The notes: generated by a model from the sequence alone, not told the origin. Positions 27,614-37,761 are shown, counted from the first letter of the stretch. The stretch is DNA of 64,000 bases from Paenibacillus phyllosphaerae (GCF_014192105.1 NZ_JACHXK010000003.1:1-64000); one strand, 5' to 3'. Made by a program: numbers and translations.

Positions 27614-29162
27614 AGTACTGCTCGTCGACGATGAACCGATGATCCGTGAAGGACTTCGGTCGCTCATAGATTGGGAGGAGTTCGGCTACCAGGTGGTGGA
27701 TACCGCGGCGAATGGACGGGAGGCGCTGGAGAAGCATGAACAGCTGCGGCCTGATCTGATGATCATCGATATTCGAATGCCGGGCATGGACGGACTGACA
27801 TTGATCGGCCATCTGAGAGAGGTTAATGCGAATCTGCATATCCTGATTCTAAGCGGATACGCCGATTTCGATTATGCCAAGAAGGCCATTCAGTACCAGA
27901 TCGACGGTTATTTATTGAAGCCGGTCGACGAGGACGAACTGACAGGTTATCTGGATCGGCTCCGGACCGTACTGGCACAGGAAGCTGAAGTCAACCGAAG
28001 GCATTCGGCGATGAACGAATGGAACCGCGAGCGGCTCATCCAGGTATGCTTGGAGGGGATCGCTACCGAGGAGGAAGCGATCCAGGTCAGGGAAGCCGCA
28101 CGTAACGCGGGACTCGACTGGACGGATTACGATCTGTTGCTTGTCAAGCTGCAGGCGCAAGAGGGGCTGGAAACCGGCGCATTCGCCTATATCAAGCGCC
28201 GGTTCGTGACGAACCTCGAGGACACCGGCCGCGGCATCGTTTTCTACGCGGAGCCCTATATCGGCTTACTGCTCAAGGAACCGCTTCGGACGGACCACCA
28301 ACGGAGTAAGCTCTATCAGGAAATCAGCGATATCGCGGCAGAACGGGAGCTTGCCTTTACGGCCGTTTCCGGAGGAGCCGTAGCCGATATTACGGAGCTT
28401 GTGCGTTCCTATGCGAACGCTGTGCGAGTCATGAATATGCGTTTCTTCTATAAAGAGGGGCAGATCCTCCACGAGGATACCCCGTCGATTGAGCAATTGC
28501 TACCCGACCCGGATTCCGACAGCGAGCCGTTCGATCTGGATACGATGTCGGACAAGCTCTATTTTGCCCTCGATATCGGCAATGATAAGGCGGCATGCGA
28601 GCTGGTGAGAGAATCGGGCGGTTCGATGCTGCAGGCTAACTATACCGAGCAGGAGATTAAGACAGGGATAGTGCAGCTGGTGACCGGCGCGGTCGGCAAA
28701 CTGACGCTGCATCGGCCAGAGCTTCAGGAACGCAGACACGAGCTGTCCAACGGAATTATAGAATTGTACAAGCCCTATTCCTTCCAAACGCTGATCGAGA
28801 GTGTCGAAGCGCTGCTGCTGCGGGCAATGGACGGCCTTGATGCAGGCGGGACGGACAAGCAGATCATGAAGATGATCGACCTTATTCAGCGTAATTATCA
28901 GCAGCCCTTGAAGCTGGAGACGCTAGCCGATGTGCTTGGTTACAACAGCGCGTATCTCGGCAAGCTCTTCAAGTCGACGACCGGTGAGTATTTTAATAGC
29001 TATCTGGATAAGGTGCGGATCGAGAAGGCCAAATCTTTCCTTGAACAAGGCATGAAAGTATACCAGGTTGCGGAGAAGGTCGGCTATACGAATGTCGATT
29101 ATTTTCACAGCAAATTCCGCAAGTATGTGGGGGAATCGCCATCTGCCTACAAGAAGAAATAG
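27606..29162 (+). CDS. YesN-type response regulator, AraC output (module 2)
   Basis: The protein has 518 residues, the same length as the module 1 regulator. The receiver domain has D8 and D9, phospho-acceptor D55 in IIDIRMPGMDG and lysine in YLLKPVDED. The C-terminal AraC DNA-binding domain includes KLETLADVLGYNSAYLGKLF and the closing FRKYVGESPSAYKKK. The start at 27606 (MYKVLLVDDEPM) is chosen because GGGGGGAG lies just upstream and the receiver fold begins there; the open frame continues 144 bp further back. It probably activates the downstream transporter and glycosidase genes. Confidence 0.93.
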   Translation: MYKVLLVDDEPMIREGLRSLIDWEEFGYQVVDTAANGREALEKHEQLRPDLMIIDIRMPGMDGLTLIGHLREVNANLHILILSGYADFDYAKKAIQYQIDGYLLKPVDEDELTGYLDRLRTVLAQEAEVNRRHSAMNEWNRERLIQVCLEGIATEEEAIQVREAARNAGLDWTDYDLLLVKLQAQEGLETGAFAYIKRRFVTNLEDTGRGIVFYAEPYIGLLLKEPLRTDHQRSKLYQEISDIAAERELAFTAVSGGAVADITELVRSYANAVRVMNMRFFYKEGQILHEDTPSIEQLLPDPDSDSEPFDLDTMSDKLYFALDIGNDKAACELVRESGGSMLQANYTEQEIKTGIVQLVTGAVGKLTLHRPELQERRHELSNGIIELYKPYSFQTLIESVEALLLRAMDGLDAGGTDKQIMKMIDLIQRNYQQPLKLETLADVLGYNSAYLGKLFKSTTGEYFNSYLDKVRIEKAKSFLEQGMKVYQVAEKVGYTNVDYFHSKFRKYVGESPSAYKKK

Positions 29163-29171
29163 TTCAATGGG

Positions 29172-29211
29172 ACGTGTGCCTGATTTTTCGGGTACACGTT
29201 CTCTAATTTTA
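29172..29211 (+). terminator. Terminator after module 2 regulator
   Basis: ACGTGTGCC pairs imperfectly with GGGTACACGT around an AT-rich loop, and CTCTAATTTT follows. Confidence 0.55.
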
Positions 29212-29317
29212 AAGGGAACTCATCAAATTATTATATGAATTTGTAGAAAATCATTGGGGTACTTTGTAACTGTCCATTCCGATAAAATGAGGTCATACAG
29301 CAAGGAGGGGTAAGGCT

Positions 29318-30298
29318 ATGGAAGCGGTAACAGGAAAAAAAGAGCCCAAGGAGAGAGGCAACCGCAAATCTTCCCGGTTCTGGAGGACATTCCTCCAGCA
29401 AAAATATTTGTACATGATGTCTTTACCATTCGTGATCTGGGTGTTCGTGTTCAGCTATGTGCCGTTGTGGGGCTGGACGATGGCCTTCCAGAAGTACAAG
29501 CCGATGCCTACAGCTTCCTTGTGGGATCGTGTCTTCGATCAGAAGTGGGTAGGCTTCGACCAGTTCCAGCGCCTGTTCACCGACGATCAGTTCTACCTGG
29601 TACTTCGCAATACGCTGGCCATGAGCTTCATGGGCCTGATCGCAGGATTCGTCGTACCGATCGTGTTCGCGGTTCTGCTCAATGAAGTGAAGAATATCGC
29701 GTTCAAGCGCGTCGCGCAGACGATTTCGTACCTGCCTCACTTCGTGTCATGGGTCGTCGTCGCGGGTATCGTCATCAAGATGCTGTCGACCGATAACGGC
29801 GCAGTGAACGACTTGCTCATGTGGCTCGGCATCATCGATGAGCCTTATCAATTCATGGCGAAGGAAAAATGGTTCTGGGGTATCGTTACAGCGGCCGATG
29901 TGTGGAAAGAAACCGGCTGGAATACGATCATCTACCTGGCTGCCATGGCCGGAATCAGTTCCGAGTTGTACGAAGCGGCACGAGTCGACGGTGCAAGCCG
30001 TCTGCGTCAAATCTGGCACATTACGCTGCCGGGTATCCGCTCGACAATCGTAATCCTGCTCATCATGTCGATCGGCCATCTGGTCAGCATCGGCTTCGAG
30101 AAGCAGTTCCTTCTCTCGAACAACCTCGTCTCCGATTACGCACAGGTACTTGATCTGTACGCGCTGCAATATGGTCTGCAGATGAGTAACTTCTCGTACG
30201 GTACGGCAATTAACGTATTCAACTCCGTGGTGGGCATCATCTTGTTGTTCTCGGCCAACGGAATTTTCAAGAAAATTACGAAAGAAAGCATTATGTAG
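29318..30298 (+). CDS. lplB: LplB-type sugar ABC transporter permease (module 2)
   Basis: The permease has 326 residues. A basic, hydrophilic N-terminus is followed by six membrane helices and the EAA loop YEAARVDGASRLRQIWHITL. It is a paralogue of the gene at 9721 with the same gene order around it. ATG 29318 is preceded by AAGGAGGGG. A -10-like TAAAAT at 29283-29288 may be the promoter. The operon continues with a second permease and a lipoprotein. It lacks a local ATPase gene. The substrate is probably an oligosaccharide from arabinan or arabinogalactan, judged from the following glycosidase genes. Confidence 0.92.
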   Translation: MEAVTGKKEPKERGNRKSSRFWRTFLQQKYLYMMSLPFVIWVFVFSYVPLWGWTMAFQKYKPMPTASLWDRVFDQKWVGFDQFQRLFTDDQFYLVLRNTLAMSFMGLIAGFVVPIVFAVLLNEVKNIAFKRVAQTISYLPHFVSWVVVAGIVIKMLSTDNGAVNDLLMWLGIIDEPYQFMAKEKWFWGIVTAADVWKETGWNTIIYLAAMAGISSELYEAARVDGASRLRQIWHITLPGIRSTIVILLIMSIGHLVSIGFEKQFLLSNNLVSDYAQVLDLYALQYGLQMSNFSYGTAINVFNSVVGIILLFSANGIFKKITKESIM

Positions 30299-30310
30299 GG
30301 AGGGTGCCAA

Positions 30311-31216
30311 ATGTCCACGAAATCGAAACGAATTAGCGCCCCTATATCGGACCGGATTTTCGATGTTGTTGTCTATGCTGTCGTCATCATGGTTGTGATC
30401 GTGACGCTGTACCCGTTCCTTAACGTACTGGCCTTGTCGTTAAACGACTCGACCGACAGCGTTCGCGGCGGAATCAGCATCTATCCGAGGGAGTTCACTT
30501 GGAAGAACTATGAGGTCATCTTCTCCTTCAGCGGATTGATCCAAGGCTTCAAGATATCGATCCTGCGTACGATCGTCGGAACGCTGCTCGGCTTGCTGAG
30601 TGCCTCGATGCTGGCGTATACGCTGTCTCGTCCGGACTTCCAAGGCAGACGCTTCATCTCGATCTTCCTTGCCTTGACGATGTACGTATCCGGCGGTATG
30701 ATCGCGAGCTACATCCTGATCAAAGAGCTTCACATGATGGGCACCTTCTGGGTATATGTACTCCCTGGCATGGTTTCCGCGTTCAACGTATTCATCATCC
30801 GTTCCTTCATGGACGGCATCCCATACGCTCTGCAGGAGTCTGCGAAGCTTGACGGCGCGAACGACTTTACGATCTACTGGCGCGTCATCCTGCCAATGGC
30901 CAAGCCGGCGCTTGCGACCATCGCGCTCTTCCTGGCGGTCGGCCAATGGAACTCCTGGTTCGATACTTGGCTCTACAACGCACGTTCGCCAGAGCTGACA
31001 ACGCTGCAGTATGAACTGATGAAAGTGTTGCAAAGTACGACATCCGGCAACGGCGACTACCGCAACACCAATATGACCCAAGTAATGGCTTCCGTTTCGC
31101 CGGAATCCGTCAAGATGGCGATCACGATCGTCGTTACCGTTCCGATCTTGTTCGTCTATCCATTCCTGCAACGTTACTTCGTGCAAGGGATGACGCTTGG
31201 AGCGGTGAAGGGCTAA
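30311..31216 (+). CDS. YtcP/LplC-type sugar ABC transporter permease (module 2)
   Basis: This membrane permease of 301 residues lies 12 bp after the first permease gene. It has six helices, the EAA loop LQESAKLDGANDFTIYWRVI and the C-terminal signature RYFVQGMTLGAVKG, nearly identical to that of the module 1 protein. GGGAGGGTGCC precedes the ATG. It forms the channel with the product of 29318. Confidence 0.93.
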   Translation: MSTKSKRISAPISDRIFDVVVYAVVIMVVIVTLYPFLNVLALSLNDSTDSVRGGISIYPREFTWKNYEVIFSFSGLIQGFKISILRTIVGTLLGLLSASMLAYTLSRPDFQGRRFISIFLALTMYVSGGMIASYILIKELHMMGTFWVYVLPGMVSAFNVFIIRSFMDGIPYALQESAKLDGANDFTIYWRVILPMAKPALATIALFLAVGQWNSWFDTWLYNARSPELTTLQYELMKVLQSTTSGNGDYRNTNMTQVMASVSPESVKMAITIVVTVPILFVYPFLQRYFVQGMTLGAVKG

Positions 31217-31367
31217 CATTAGGCCCTAATCAATTGGCCGGTCCGATGGGCAGGTAATGGCTGGAATTGCAGCTAGGCCTGCCCACGACGGGCTCATAAA
31301 TTTGGTATTGGCAGGGCAACCTGTTTGTACAATATACGTTCTTAATCAAAACAGGGAGGTTTACCAC

Positions 31368-33089
31368 ATGACAAGAAAGAGAAAGTGGTCCGGCGTCGTG
31401 CTGACGACTGCAATGGTTGCTGGTTTGCTTGCAGGCTGCGGCGGCAACGACAACAACGCTGGCACGAATAACGGCGGTAATGCTTCGAATTCAGGAGCAA
31501 ACGGCAACGCAACGGCCGATACAACGCCGCTTACGATGTCTTATTACAGCGAGGACCCTAATCCGAACTGGGCAGGCATGCAAGATGAAGTCGGCAAACA
31601 AATCACGTCCAAAACAGGCATTACGCTCGAAGCTGAATTCGCGGTCGGCGATCCCGTTCAAAAATCCGCTCTTATCGCGACAAGCGGTGACTACCCGGAC
31701 CTAATTGCAGCTAAGAACAGTATCAACAAATTCGTTGATGCAGGTGCGGTAATTGACCTGACTGATCTAATCGAAGAACATGCGCCGAACATCAAAAAGC
31801 TGTACGGCGACCAAATGGCTCGTCTGCGTTACAGCAACGAAGACAAATCGATCTATGTTATCCCAACGAATGCAGGCGTAAACCAAACCTACTTCAACGC
31901 AGGCGGCGGTTTCGAGCTTCAGCACCGCGTCGTGAAAGAGTTGGGCTACCCGACGATCCGTACCGTAAAAGATTTTGAAAACGCTATTAAACAGTATCTA
32001 GCAAAATATCCGACGGACGAGAACGGCAACCCGAACATCGGCTTGACGCTCAACGCTGACGACTGGCACATGTACATCTCCGTTACGAACCCTGCGTTCC
32101 TGACAACAGGCGCACCGGATGACGGCGAGTACTATATCGATCCGAAGACATATGAAGTAACTTACCACTTCAAACGTCCGGAAGAGAAAGAATACTTCCG
32201 TTGGTTGAACCATATGAACGCTGAAGGTCTGTTAGACAAAGAGAGCTTCGTTCAAAAGTATGACCAATACAAAGCGAAAGTCGCTTCCGGCCGCGTGCTA
32301 GGCCTGATCGACCAGGACTGGGATTACGGCGACGGCGAGAAAGCGCTGAAAGCTGAAGGCAAATTCGAATACGGCTATGGCCACTATCCAGTGACATTGT
32401 CCGAAGAATTCAAAGAAACGTCGTTCTGGCCAACCGGCTTCATGAGCGGCTACGGTATCGCGATCTCCAGCACGAATCCGGATCCGGTTCGCGCAATCAA
32501 GTTCTTGGATTACCTCGCTTCCGAGGAAGGTCAAGTTCTGGTTAACTGGGGTGTCGAAGGCAAGCACTACAATGTAGAAGACACCAAACGCGTCATTCCT
32601 GCAGATGTGAACAACCGCAAAGTCAACGATGCAGCGAACTTCCAAAAAGAATCCGGCATCGGTAACTACACGATGATTGGACCTCACTACGGCGATGGCG
32701 TGAAGGACTCGACAGGCAACTACTTCACGACGAACTTCCCAGAGCAAATCGTAGCGGGCTTCAATGATGTGGAGAAAGAAGTACTTGCCGCTTACAAAGC
32801 GACAACTTGGAAAGACCTGTTCCCGAAAGAAGATGAGTTCGAAGTGAAGCCATGGGGCGCAGCGTGGAACATTCCGGTTCCAGGCGACTCCGAAATCACG
32901 ATTCTCGATGAGAAGCTGAAAACAATTACATGGAAACGTATCCCAGAGGCGATCCTTGCAACACCGGAGAACTTCGACAAAGTATGGGACGATTACATGA
33001 AAGAGCTGGACGCAGCTAACGTCGAGAAAGCAGAAGAACTTCGCGGCGAGCTTGTCAAAGCACGCGTAGAGCTGTGGAGCGGCGAATAA
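31368..33089 (+). CDS. Extracellular solute-binding lipoprotein (module 2)
   Basis: The protein has 573 residues. The signal peptide starts MTRKRKWSGVVLTTAMVAG and ends in the lipobox LAGC at Cys24, followed by a long N/G-rich tether and a family 1 type binding fold. The start at 31368 is supported by GGGAGGT and by the signal peptide; the open frame from 31257 includes intergenic sequence. It is the binding component of the second LplB/YtcP importer. It is diverged from the module 1 lipoprotein and lacks the clear DUF3502-like end, so the two probably bind different oligosaccharides. A 150-bp gap precedes it and may hold a promoter. Confidence 0.92.
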   Translation: MTRKRKWSGVVLTTAMVAGLLAGCGGNDNNAGTNNGGNASNSGANGNATADTTPLTMSYYSEDPNPNWAGMQDEVGKQITSKTGITLEAEFAVGDPVQKSALIATSGDYPDLIAAKNSINKFVDAGAVIDLTDLIEEHAPNIKKLYGDQMARLRYSNEDKSIYVIPTNAGVNQTYFNAGGGFELQHRVVKELGYPTIRTVKDFENAIKQYLAKYPTDENGNPNIGLTLNADDWHMYISVTNPAFLTTGAPDDGEYYIDPKTYEVTYHFKRPEEKEYFRWLNHMNAEGLLDKESFVQKYDQYKAKVASGRVLGLIDQDWDYGDGEKALKAEGKFEYGYGHYPVTLSEEFKETSFWPTGFMSGYGIAISSTNPDPVRAIKFLDYLASEEGQVLVNWGVEGKHYNVEDTKRVIPADVNNRKVNDAANFQKESGIGNYTMIGPHYGDGVKDSTGNYFTTNFPEQIVAGFNDVEKEVLAAYKATTWKDLFPKEDEFEVKPWGAAWNIPVPGDSEITILDEKLKTITWKRIPEAILATPENFDKVWDDYMKELDAANVEKAEELRGELVKARVELWSGE

Positions 33090-33116
33090 GGCGCGCGAGA
33101 TAGCAGCAGCAAGGCA

Positions 33117-33146
33117 TGGAGAACCCGGGGCAACCCGGGTTCTTTT
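33117..33146 (+). terminator. Terminator after module 2 lipoprotein
   Basis: AGAACCCGG pairs with CCGGGTTCT around a short loop, and TTTTG follows. Confidence 0.75.
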
Positions 33147-33203
33147 GCTAGTAAGGACAATACGATCGATTGCACATGGGAAGCACCAAGGAGGAGAATC
33201 GGA

Positions 33204-35573
33204 TTGGAGCCAAATAAAGCGAACCCGCTGCACACGCTGTGGTATAAGCAGCCTGCAACAATCTGGGAAGAAGCGTTGCCCATCGGCAACGGCCGACTCG
33301 GGGGGATGGTCTTCGGCGGGCCGGAGACGGAACGGATTCAGTTAAATGAGGATACGCTGTGGTCAGGCTTCCCGCGGGATACGAATAATTATGAAGCGAT
33401 CCGGCACCTGAAGCAGAGCCGCGAGCTGTTGCTCGAAGGGCGCTATGAAGAAGCCGAGAAGCTGATTAATGACAAGATGCTGAGCACGCGGTCCGAGGCT
33501 TATATGGCGATGGGCGATATGTATGTGCAGCAGAATATGAACGGCCAGGTGAAGCAGTACCACCGCGAGCTTAGCTTGGATACCGGAATCGCGACGACGC
33601 AATTCGTGGATGAAGCGGGTGCTTACATACGGGAAGCTTTCGTCAGCAGCCCGGATCAAGTGCTTGTGTTAAGGCTTGCCGGCCAGTCCGGGGCACGGAT
33701 TAATGCGTCCCTTCATCTTAGCTCCAAGCTGCAATTCGTCACAGCTGCCGAAGCGGGCGAGAACGAGTCAACGGGCAACGTCAAGCTTGAGGGCAAAGCG
33801 CCGAGCCATGTCGCGGACAATTATTTGGGCAACCATCCGAAGTCTGTCTTATATGAGGAGACTCGCGGCCTATCGTTCGCGATTTATGCACATGTATCCG
33901 CCGAGGGAGGGACGGTAGCCGTTGACGAAGAAGGCAAGCTGCACGTTCGGGATGCAACTTCCGTACTCGTCATACTAGGAGCGGCGACGAACTTTACCGG
34001 TTTTAATGTGCAGCCGCTCCAAGGCTCGAATCATCCTAGTCAGGCAAGCGAAGAGGCTGTCAAAGCTGCGGCGGCCGTCGGTTATGATCAATTGAAGCAA
34101 CGCCATATTGAAGAGCATCAGATGCTGTACCGTCGGGCAAAGCTTGTGCTTGGCGACGGCAATGACGTGGCCTTGCCGACAGACGAGCGGATCAAAGCCT
34201 ACGCAAGCGGAGAGGCGGATCCCGGCCTGGAGGCATTGCTCTTCCATTATGGACGTTATCTGCTCATCGCCAGTTCCAGACCCGGCACGCAGGCTGCCAA
34301 CTTGCAAGGCATATGGAACGATCACGTCCAGCCGCCGTGGAACAGTAACTATACGACGAACATCAATACGCAAATGAATTATTGGCCGGCGGAAGTAACG
34401 GCGTTAGGCGAATGCCATGAACCATTGTTCGACATGATTCGGGAGTTGAGCGAGACCGGTTCGCGGACGGCGAATATCCATTATGATTGCCGCGGATGGA
34501 CCGCCCATCATAATGTTGACATTTGGCGGGTATCCACGCCTTCCGACGGCGATGCGAGCTGGGCGTTCTGGCCGCTCGGCGGTGCCTGGCTGACCCGCCA
34601 TCTATGGGAACGTTATTTGTACCGCCCGGATGCAGCATTCCTCCGGGAGGAGGCCTATCCGCTGCTGAAAGGAGCCGCGCTATTCGCGCTTGATTGGCTG
34701 CAGCCGCTTGCAGACGGCAGGCTGACCACGCTTCCGTCAACTTCACCAGAGAACCAGTTCCTTACGGAGAGAGGCAACCGTGTCAGCGTGTCCGTCGGAT
34801 CCACGATGGATCTATCCATCATCCGCGAGTTATTTACGCATACGATCGCGGCAGCATCGATTCTCGAAATCGATGCCAAGCTGCGTGAAGAACTTCAAGA
34901 TGCGCTTGGTCAAATGGCGCCGCTGCCTATCGGAGCGGACGGACGTCTCCAGGAGTGGTCGGAGCCGTTCGCCGAGGCGGAGCCAGGACATCGGCATGTG
35001 TCGCATCTGTACGGTCTCTTCCCGGGCGCCTTCATTCACCCTGAGGAGGAGGAACTGTTCGAGGCGAGCCGGCGCTCGCTCGAATTCCGAATCTCGCAAG
35101 GCGGGGGACATACGGGATGGAGTTGTGCCTGGCTGATCAATTTCTATGCGCGACTCCAAGACGAGCAGCGCGCGTATAGCTTCGTGCGTACGCTATTAAC
35201 CCGTTCCATCTATCCGAATTTGTTCGATGCGCATCCGCCATTCCAGATCGATGGCAATTTCGGCGCGACGTCCGGCATTGCGGAGATGCTGCTGCAAAGC
35301 CATCTGAACGGGATCGAGCTGCTGCCGGCTTTGCCAGAACAATGGCCCTCTGGCAGCGTTGTAGGATTGCGAGCTCGAGGCGGGTTCAGTATCGATATGG
35401 CTTGGGAGGAAGGCAGAATGATCTTAGCCGCAGTGACTTCGCTATACGGCTCGACTTGTACGATTCGTTCGAAAGTCCCCGTTACGGTGGTTGGGCCGGA
35501 TGGCGAGCGGCATGCCGCCGGCGAACCATTTGCGACGAAAGCGGGAGCTGTCTACCGCGTGCAGCCGATATAA
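33204..35573 (+). CDS. GH95 alpha-L-fucosidase or alpha-L-galactosidase
   Basis: The protein has 789 residues and no signal peptide, so it is probably cytoplasmic. The N-terminal GH95 domain includes WEEALPIGNGRLGGMVFGG. The (alpha/alpha)6 barrel contains NINTQMNYWPAEV, LPSTSPENQF and PPFQIDGNFGATSGIAEMLL, which hold the Asn, Glu and Asp residues used by GH95 enzymes. The family removes alpha-1,2-linked L-fucose or L-galactose, residues that decorate plant cell-wall side chains. The TTG start is accepted because GGAGGAG lies 7-8 bp upstream and homologous sequence begins at once. It follows the lipoprotein gene after a terminator and may have its own promoter. Confidence 0.9.
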   Translation: MEPNKANPLHTLWYKQPATIWEEALPIGNGRLGGMVFGGPETERIQLNEDTLWSGFPRDTNNYEAIRHLKQSRELLLEGRYEEAEKLINDKMLSTRSEAYMAMGDMYVQQNMNGQVKQYHRELSLDTGIATTQFVDEAGAYIREAFVSSPDQVLVLRLAGQSGARINASLHLSSKLQFVTAAEAGENESTGNVKLEGKAPSHVADNYLGNHPKSVLYEETRGLSFAIYAHVSAEGGTVAVDEEGKLHVRDATSVLVILGAATNFTGFNVQPLQGSNHPSQASEEAVKAAAAVGYDQLKQRHIEEHQMLYRRAKLVLGDGNDVALPTDERIKAYASGEADPGLEALLFHYGRYLLIASSRPGTQAANLQGIWNDHVQPPWNSNYTTNINTQMNYWPAEVTALGECHEPLFDMIRELSETGSRTANIHYDCRGWTAHHNVDIWRVSTPSDGDASWAFWPLGGAWLTRHLWERYLYRPDAAFLREEAYPLLKGAALFALDWLQPLADGRLTTLPSTSPENQFLTERGNRVSVSVGSTMDLSIIRELFTHTIAAASILEIDAKLREELQDALGQMAPLPIGADGRLQEWSEPFAEAEPGHRHVSHLYGLFPGAFIHPEEEELFEASRRSLEFRISQGGGHTGWSCAWLINFYARLQDEQRAYSFVRTLLTRSIYPNLFDAHPPFQIDGNFGATSGIAEMLLQSHLNGIELLPALPEQWPSGSVVGLRARGGFSIDMAWEEGRMILAAVTSLYGSTCTIRSKVPVTVVGPDGERHAAGEPFATKAGAVYRVQPI

Positions 35574-35608
35574 AACGTCCGCCGATCAACATGTAAGCAT
35601 AAGCGGAG

Positions 35609-35646
35609 GGCTTCTTTGTTCCTTGTGAACGAAGAAGCCTTTTTTG
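35609..35646 (+). terminator. Strong terminator after GH95 gene
   Basis: GGCTTCTTTGTTC pairs with GAACGAAGAAGCC around CTTGT, and TTTTTT follows. Confidence 0.9.
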
Positions 35647-35721
35647 CGCACCGTTTCATTTCCCAGGCAATAGCAATTTATTATGATTAATATAATAGTG
35701 AACCGCGTAATGAATTTATCA

Positions 35722-35750
35722 TTGCCTTAACTTTCTTTTCGTGGTTTAAT
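35722..35750 (+). promoter_or_regulatory. Promoter of the GH51 arabinofuranosidase gene
   Basis: TTGCCT (35722-35727), a 17-bp spacer and TTTAAT (35745-35750) form a plausible promoter with an untranslated leader of about 150 nt. A second -10-like TATAAT at 35691-35696 has no good -35. I see no known riboswitch in the leader, which ends in an AT-rich stretch and GAAGGAG. Confidence 0.5.
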
Positions 35751-35905
35751 AGTCATGTATAAACGGATGGATCGAAGCGTTGTTAGGTTTAGGCTTATAC
35801 AGAGTTCTCCAAGATGGAATGCGCCCGGCGGGAGAGCTTCGCAGGCCATTTCGCATCCTCTGACTAGTTAATTATTATATTAATCCACTATGAAGGAGTA
35901 CGAGC

Positions 35906-37390
35906 ATGAGCAATCGTATCGTTATTAATGCGGATTTGAGCAAGGGCACGATCAGTCGACACATTTACGGCCATTTCGCGGAGCACTTGGGCCGCTGTAT
36001 TTACGGCGGGATCTGGGTTGGCGAGGATTCCGATATTCCGAACACGAACGGCATTCGCAATGACGTACTGGAAGCGCTTAAGAATCTTCAAATCCCGAAC
36101 TTGCGCTGGCCGGGCGGCTGCTTCGCCGACGAATACCACTGGAAGGACGGCATCGGTCCGCGCGAGACTCGCAAACGGATGGTCAACACGCACTGGGGCG
36201 GCGTCGTGGAGAACAACCACTTCGGTACGCATGAATTCATGAAGCTCTGCGAACTGCTCGAGACCGAGCCTTATGTGAACGGCAACGTCGGCAGCGGTAC
36301 CGTGCAAGAGATGTCCGAATGGGTCGAATATATGACCTTTGACGGCGAATCGCCGATGGCGGACTTACGCCGCAAGAATGGCCAAGACAAGCCGTGGAAG
36401 CTCAAATATTTCGGCGTCGGCAACGAGAACTGGGGTTGCGGCGGCAATATGCGTCCGGAATATTATTCGGATCTGTACCGCCGTTATCAGACGTATGTGC
36501 GCAACTACGGCGACAACAAGATCTACCGCATTGCGGGCGGACCGAACATTGACGATTACAAGTGGACGGAAGTGCTCATGCGCGAATCGACTCGCTTCAT
36601 GGACGGCCTGAGCTTGCACCACTACACGCTCCCGGACGGATGGGAGAACAAACAACCTGCGCTCGGCTTTGATCATACGCAATGGTTCAACACGATGAAG
36701 AGCGCGCTTTATATGGATGAACTCATTACGCGACACAGCGCGATTATGGACCAATACGATCCGAAGAAGCGCGTAGGCATGATCGTTGACGAGTGGGGCA
36801 CATGGTTCCAGGTGGAGCCAGGCACGAACCCAGGCTTCCTGTATCAGCAGAACTCGATGCGCGACGCACTCGTGGCCGGCATCACGCTGAACGTATTCCA
36901 CGACCATTGCGACCGCGTACATATGGCGAATATTGCCCAGACCGTCAACGTGCTGCAATCCGTCATCTTGACCGAGGGCGAGAAAATGACAGTGACGCCG
37001 ACGTACCATGTATTCGAGATGTACAAGGCGCATCAGGATGCCGAAGCGCTTGAGCTGACGAAACAAACGCCAAAATACGAGATGAACGGCACTTCGCTGG
37101 AACAGATCAGCGCAACGGCTTCCCGCGGCAAAGACGGGCGCGTCAACATCAGCCTGTGCAACATCAGCCATGATCAAGCGGCAGAGCTGACGATTGAGCT
37201 TCGCGGGCTTGCGGATGCGGAACCGCACGTGCAAGGACGCATTCTTCACCATGACGACCTGAGCGCGCACAACACGGTAGATGCGCCGAATGTCGTTGCT
37301 CCGGCGGAACTGAGCGGCATTCAGATTGAGAACGGTATCCTGCGCATCACGCTGCCGGCTGCATCCGTAGCCGTGCTGCATGTAGGCTAA
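35906..37390 (+). CDS. abfA: GH51 alpha-L-arabinofuranosidase
   Basis: This cytoplasmic enzyme of 494 residues releases L-arabinose from arabinan, arabinoxylan or arabinogalactan oligosaccharides. The GH51 barrel shows [20 protein letters not shown], acid/base E174 in [10 protein letters not shown] and nucleophile E296 in [10 protein letters not shown]-terminal beta-sandwich completes the usual length. AAGGAG lies upstream of ATG 35906. A small DUF6171 gene follows after 15 bp, in the same transcript. Substrate specificity within the family cannot be told from sequence. Confidence 0.94.
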   Translation: MSNRIVINADLSKGTISRHIYGHFAEHLGRCIYGGIWVGEDSDIPNTNGIRNDVLEALKNLQIPNLRWPGGCFADEYHWKDGIGPRETRKRMVNTHWGGVVENNHFGTHEFMKLCELLETEPYVNGNVGSGTVQEMSEWVEYMTFDGESPMADLRRKNGQDKPWKLKYFGVGNENWGCGGNMRPEYYSDLYRRYQTYVRNYGDNKIYRIAGGPNIDDYKWTEVLMRESTRFMDGLSLHHYTLPDGWENKQPALGFDHTQWFNTMKSALYMDELITRHSAIMDQYDPKKRVGMIVDEWGTWFQVEPGTNPGFLYQQNSMRDALVAGITLNVFHDHCDRVHMANIAQTVNVLQSVILTEGEKMTVTPTYHVFEMYKAHQDAEALELTKQTPKYEMNGTSLEQISATASRGKDGRVNISLCNISHDQAAELTIELRGLADAEPHVQGRILHHDDLSAHNTVDAPNVVAPAELSGIQIENGILRITLPAASVAVLHVG

Positions 37391-37405
37391 GGCAGGGCCA
37401 GCGCG

Positions 37406-37678
37406 ATGAGGGCAGCAGGTCAGTCTGAAGGCTGCAAAGGTTGCAGCGCAAGCGTGCATGTCTCCGAAGAGCAGATCGACCGGATGATCGAGCGTCTCTC
37501 CCGCCACCCGGACAGCTGCGTAGCCGATTCGCAGTATGAAGATCGGCTTGCGCAATGCAACGGCTGCGACAGCCTCCAGTACGGCACGACTTGCGCTCAC
37601 TGCGGCTGCTTCGTCCGCGTACGGGCGAAGCTCGCGGCGAACCGGTGTCCGAGGCCCGGCGGCGGATTGTGGAATTAG
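37406..37678 (+). CDS. Small cysteine-rich DUF6171-like protein
   Basis: The product has 90 residues with nine cysteines. A CKGC pair near the start is followed by VSEEQIDRMIERL, then CVADSQYEDRL, CNGC, LQYGTTCAHCGCFVRVRAK and a final RCPRPGGG. This pattern matches the family annotated as DUF6171, likely a small metal-binding cytoplasmic protein of unknown function. The gene lies 15 bp after the arabinofuranosidase gene and just before a long-stem terminator, so it is probably the end of that operon. I recognise the family but cannot assign a role. Confidence 0.8.
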   Translation: MRAAGQSEGCKGCSASVHVSEEQIDRMIERLSRHPDSCVADSQYEDRLAQCNGCDSLQYGTTCAHCGCFVRVRAKLAANRCPRPGGGLWN

Positions 37679-37697
37679 CCGGGACGGGAGTAACAGG

Positions 37698-37761
37698 AAG
37701 ACCGCATGCTGCTTAACGTGGCGACCTGCCATCCAAGCGCGCATGCGGTCTTTCTTTTTAT
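37698..37761 (+). terminator. Long-stem terminator after DUF6171 gene
   Basis: AAGACCGCATGC pairs with GCATGCGGTCTT across a loop of about 31 bases, and TCTTTTT follows. Confidence 0.75.
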
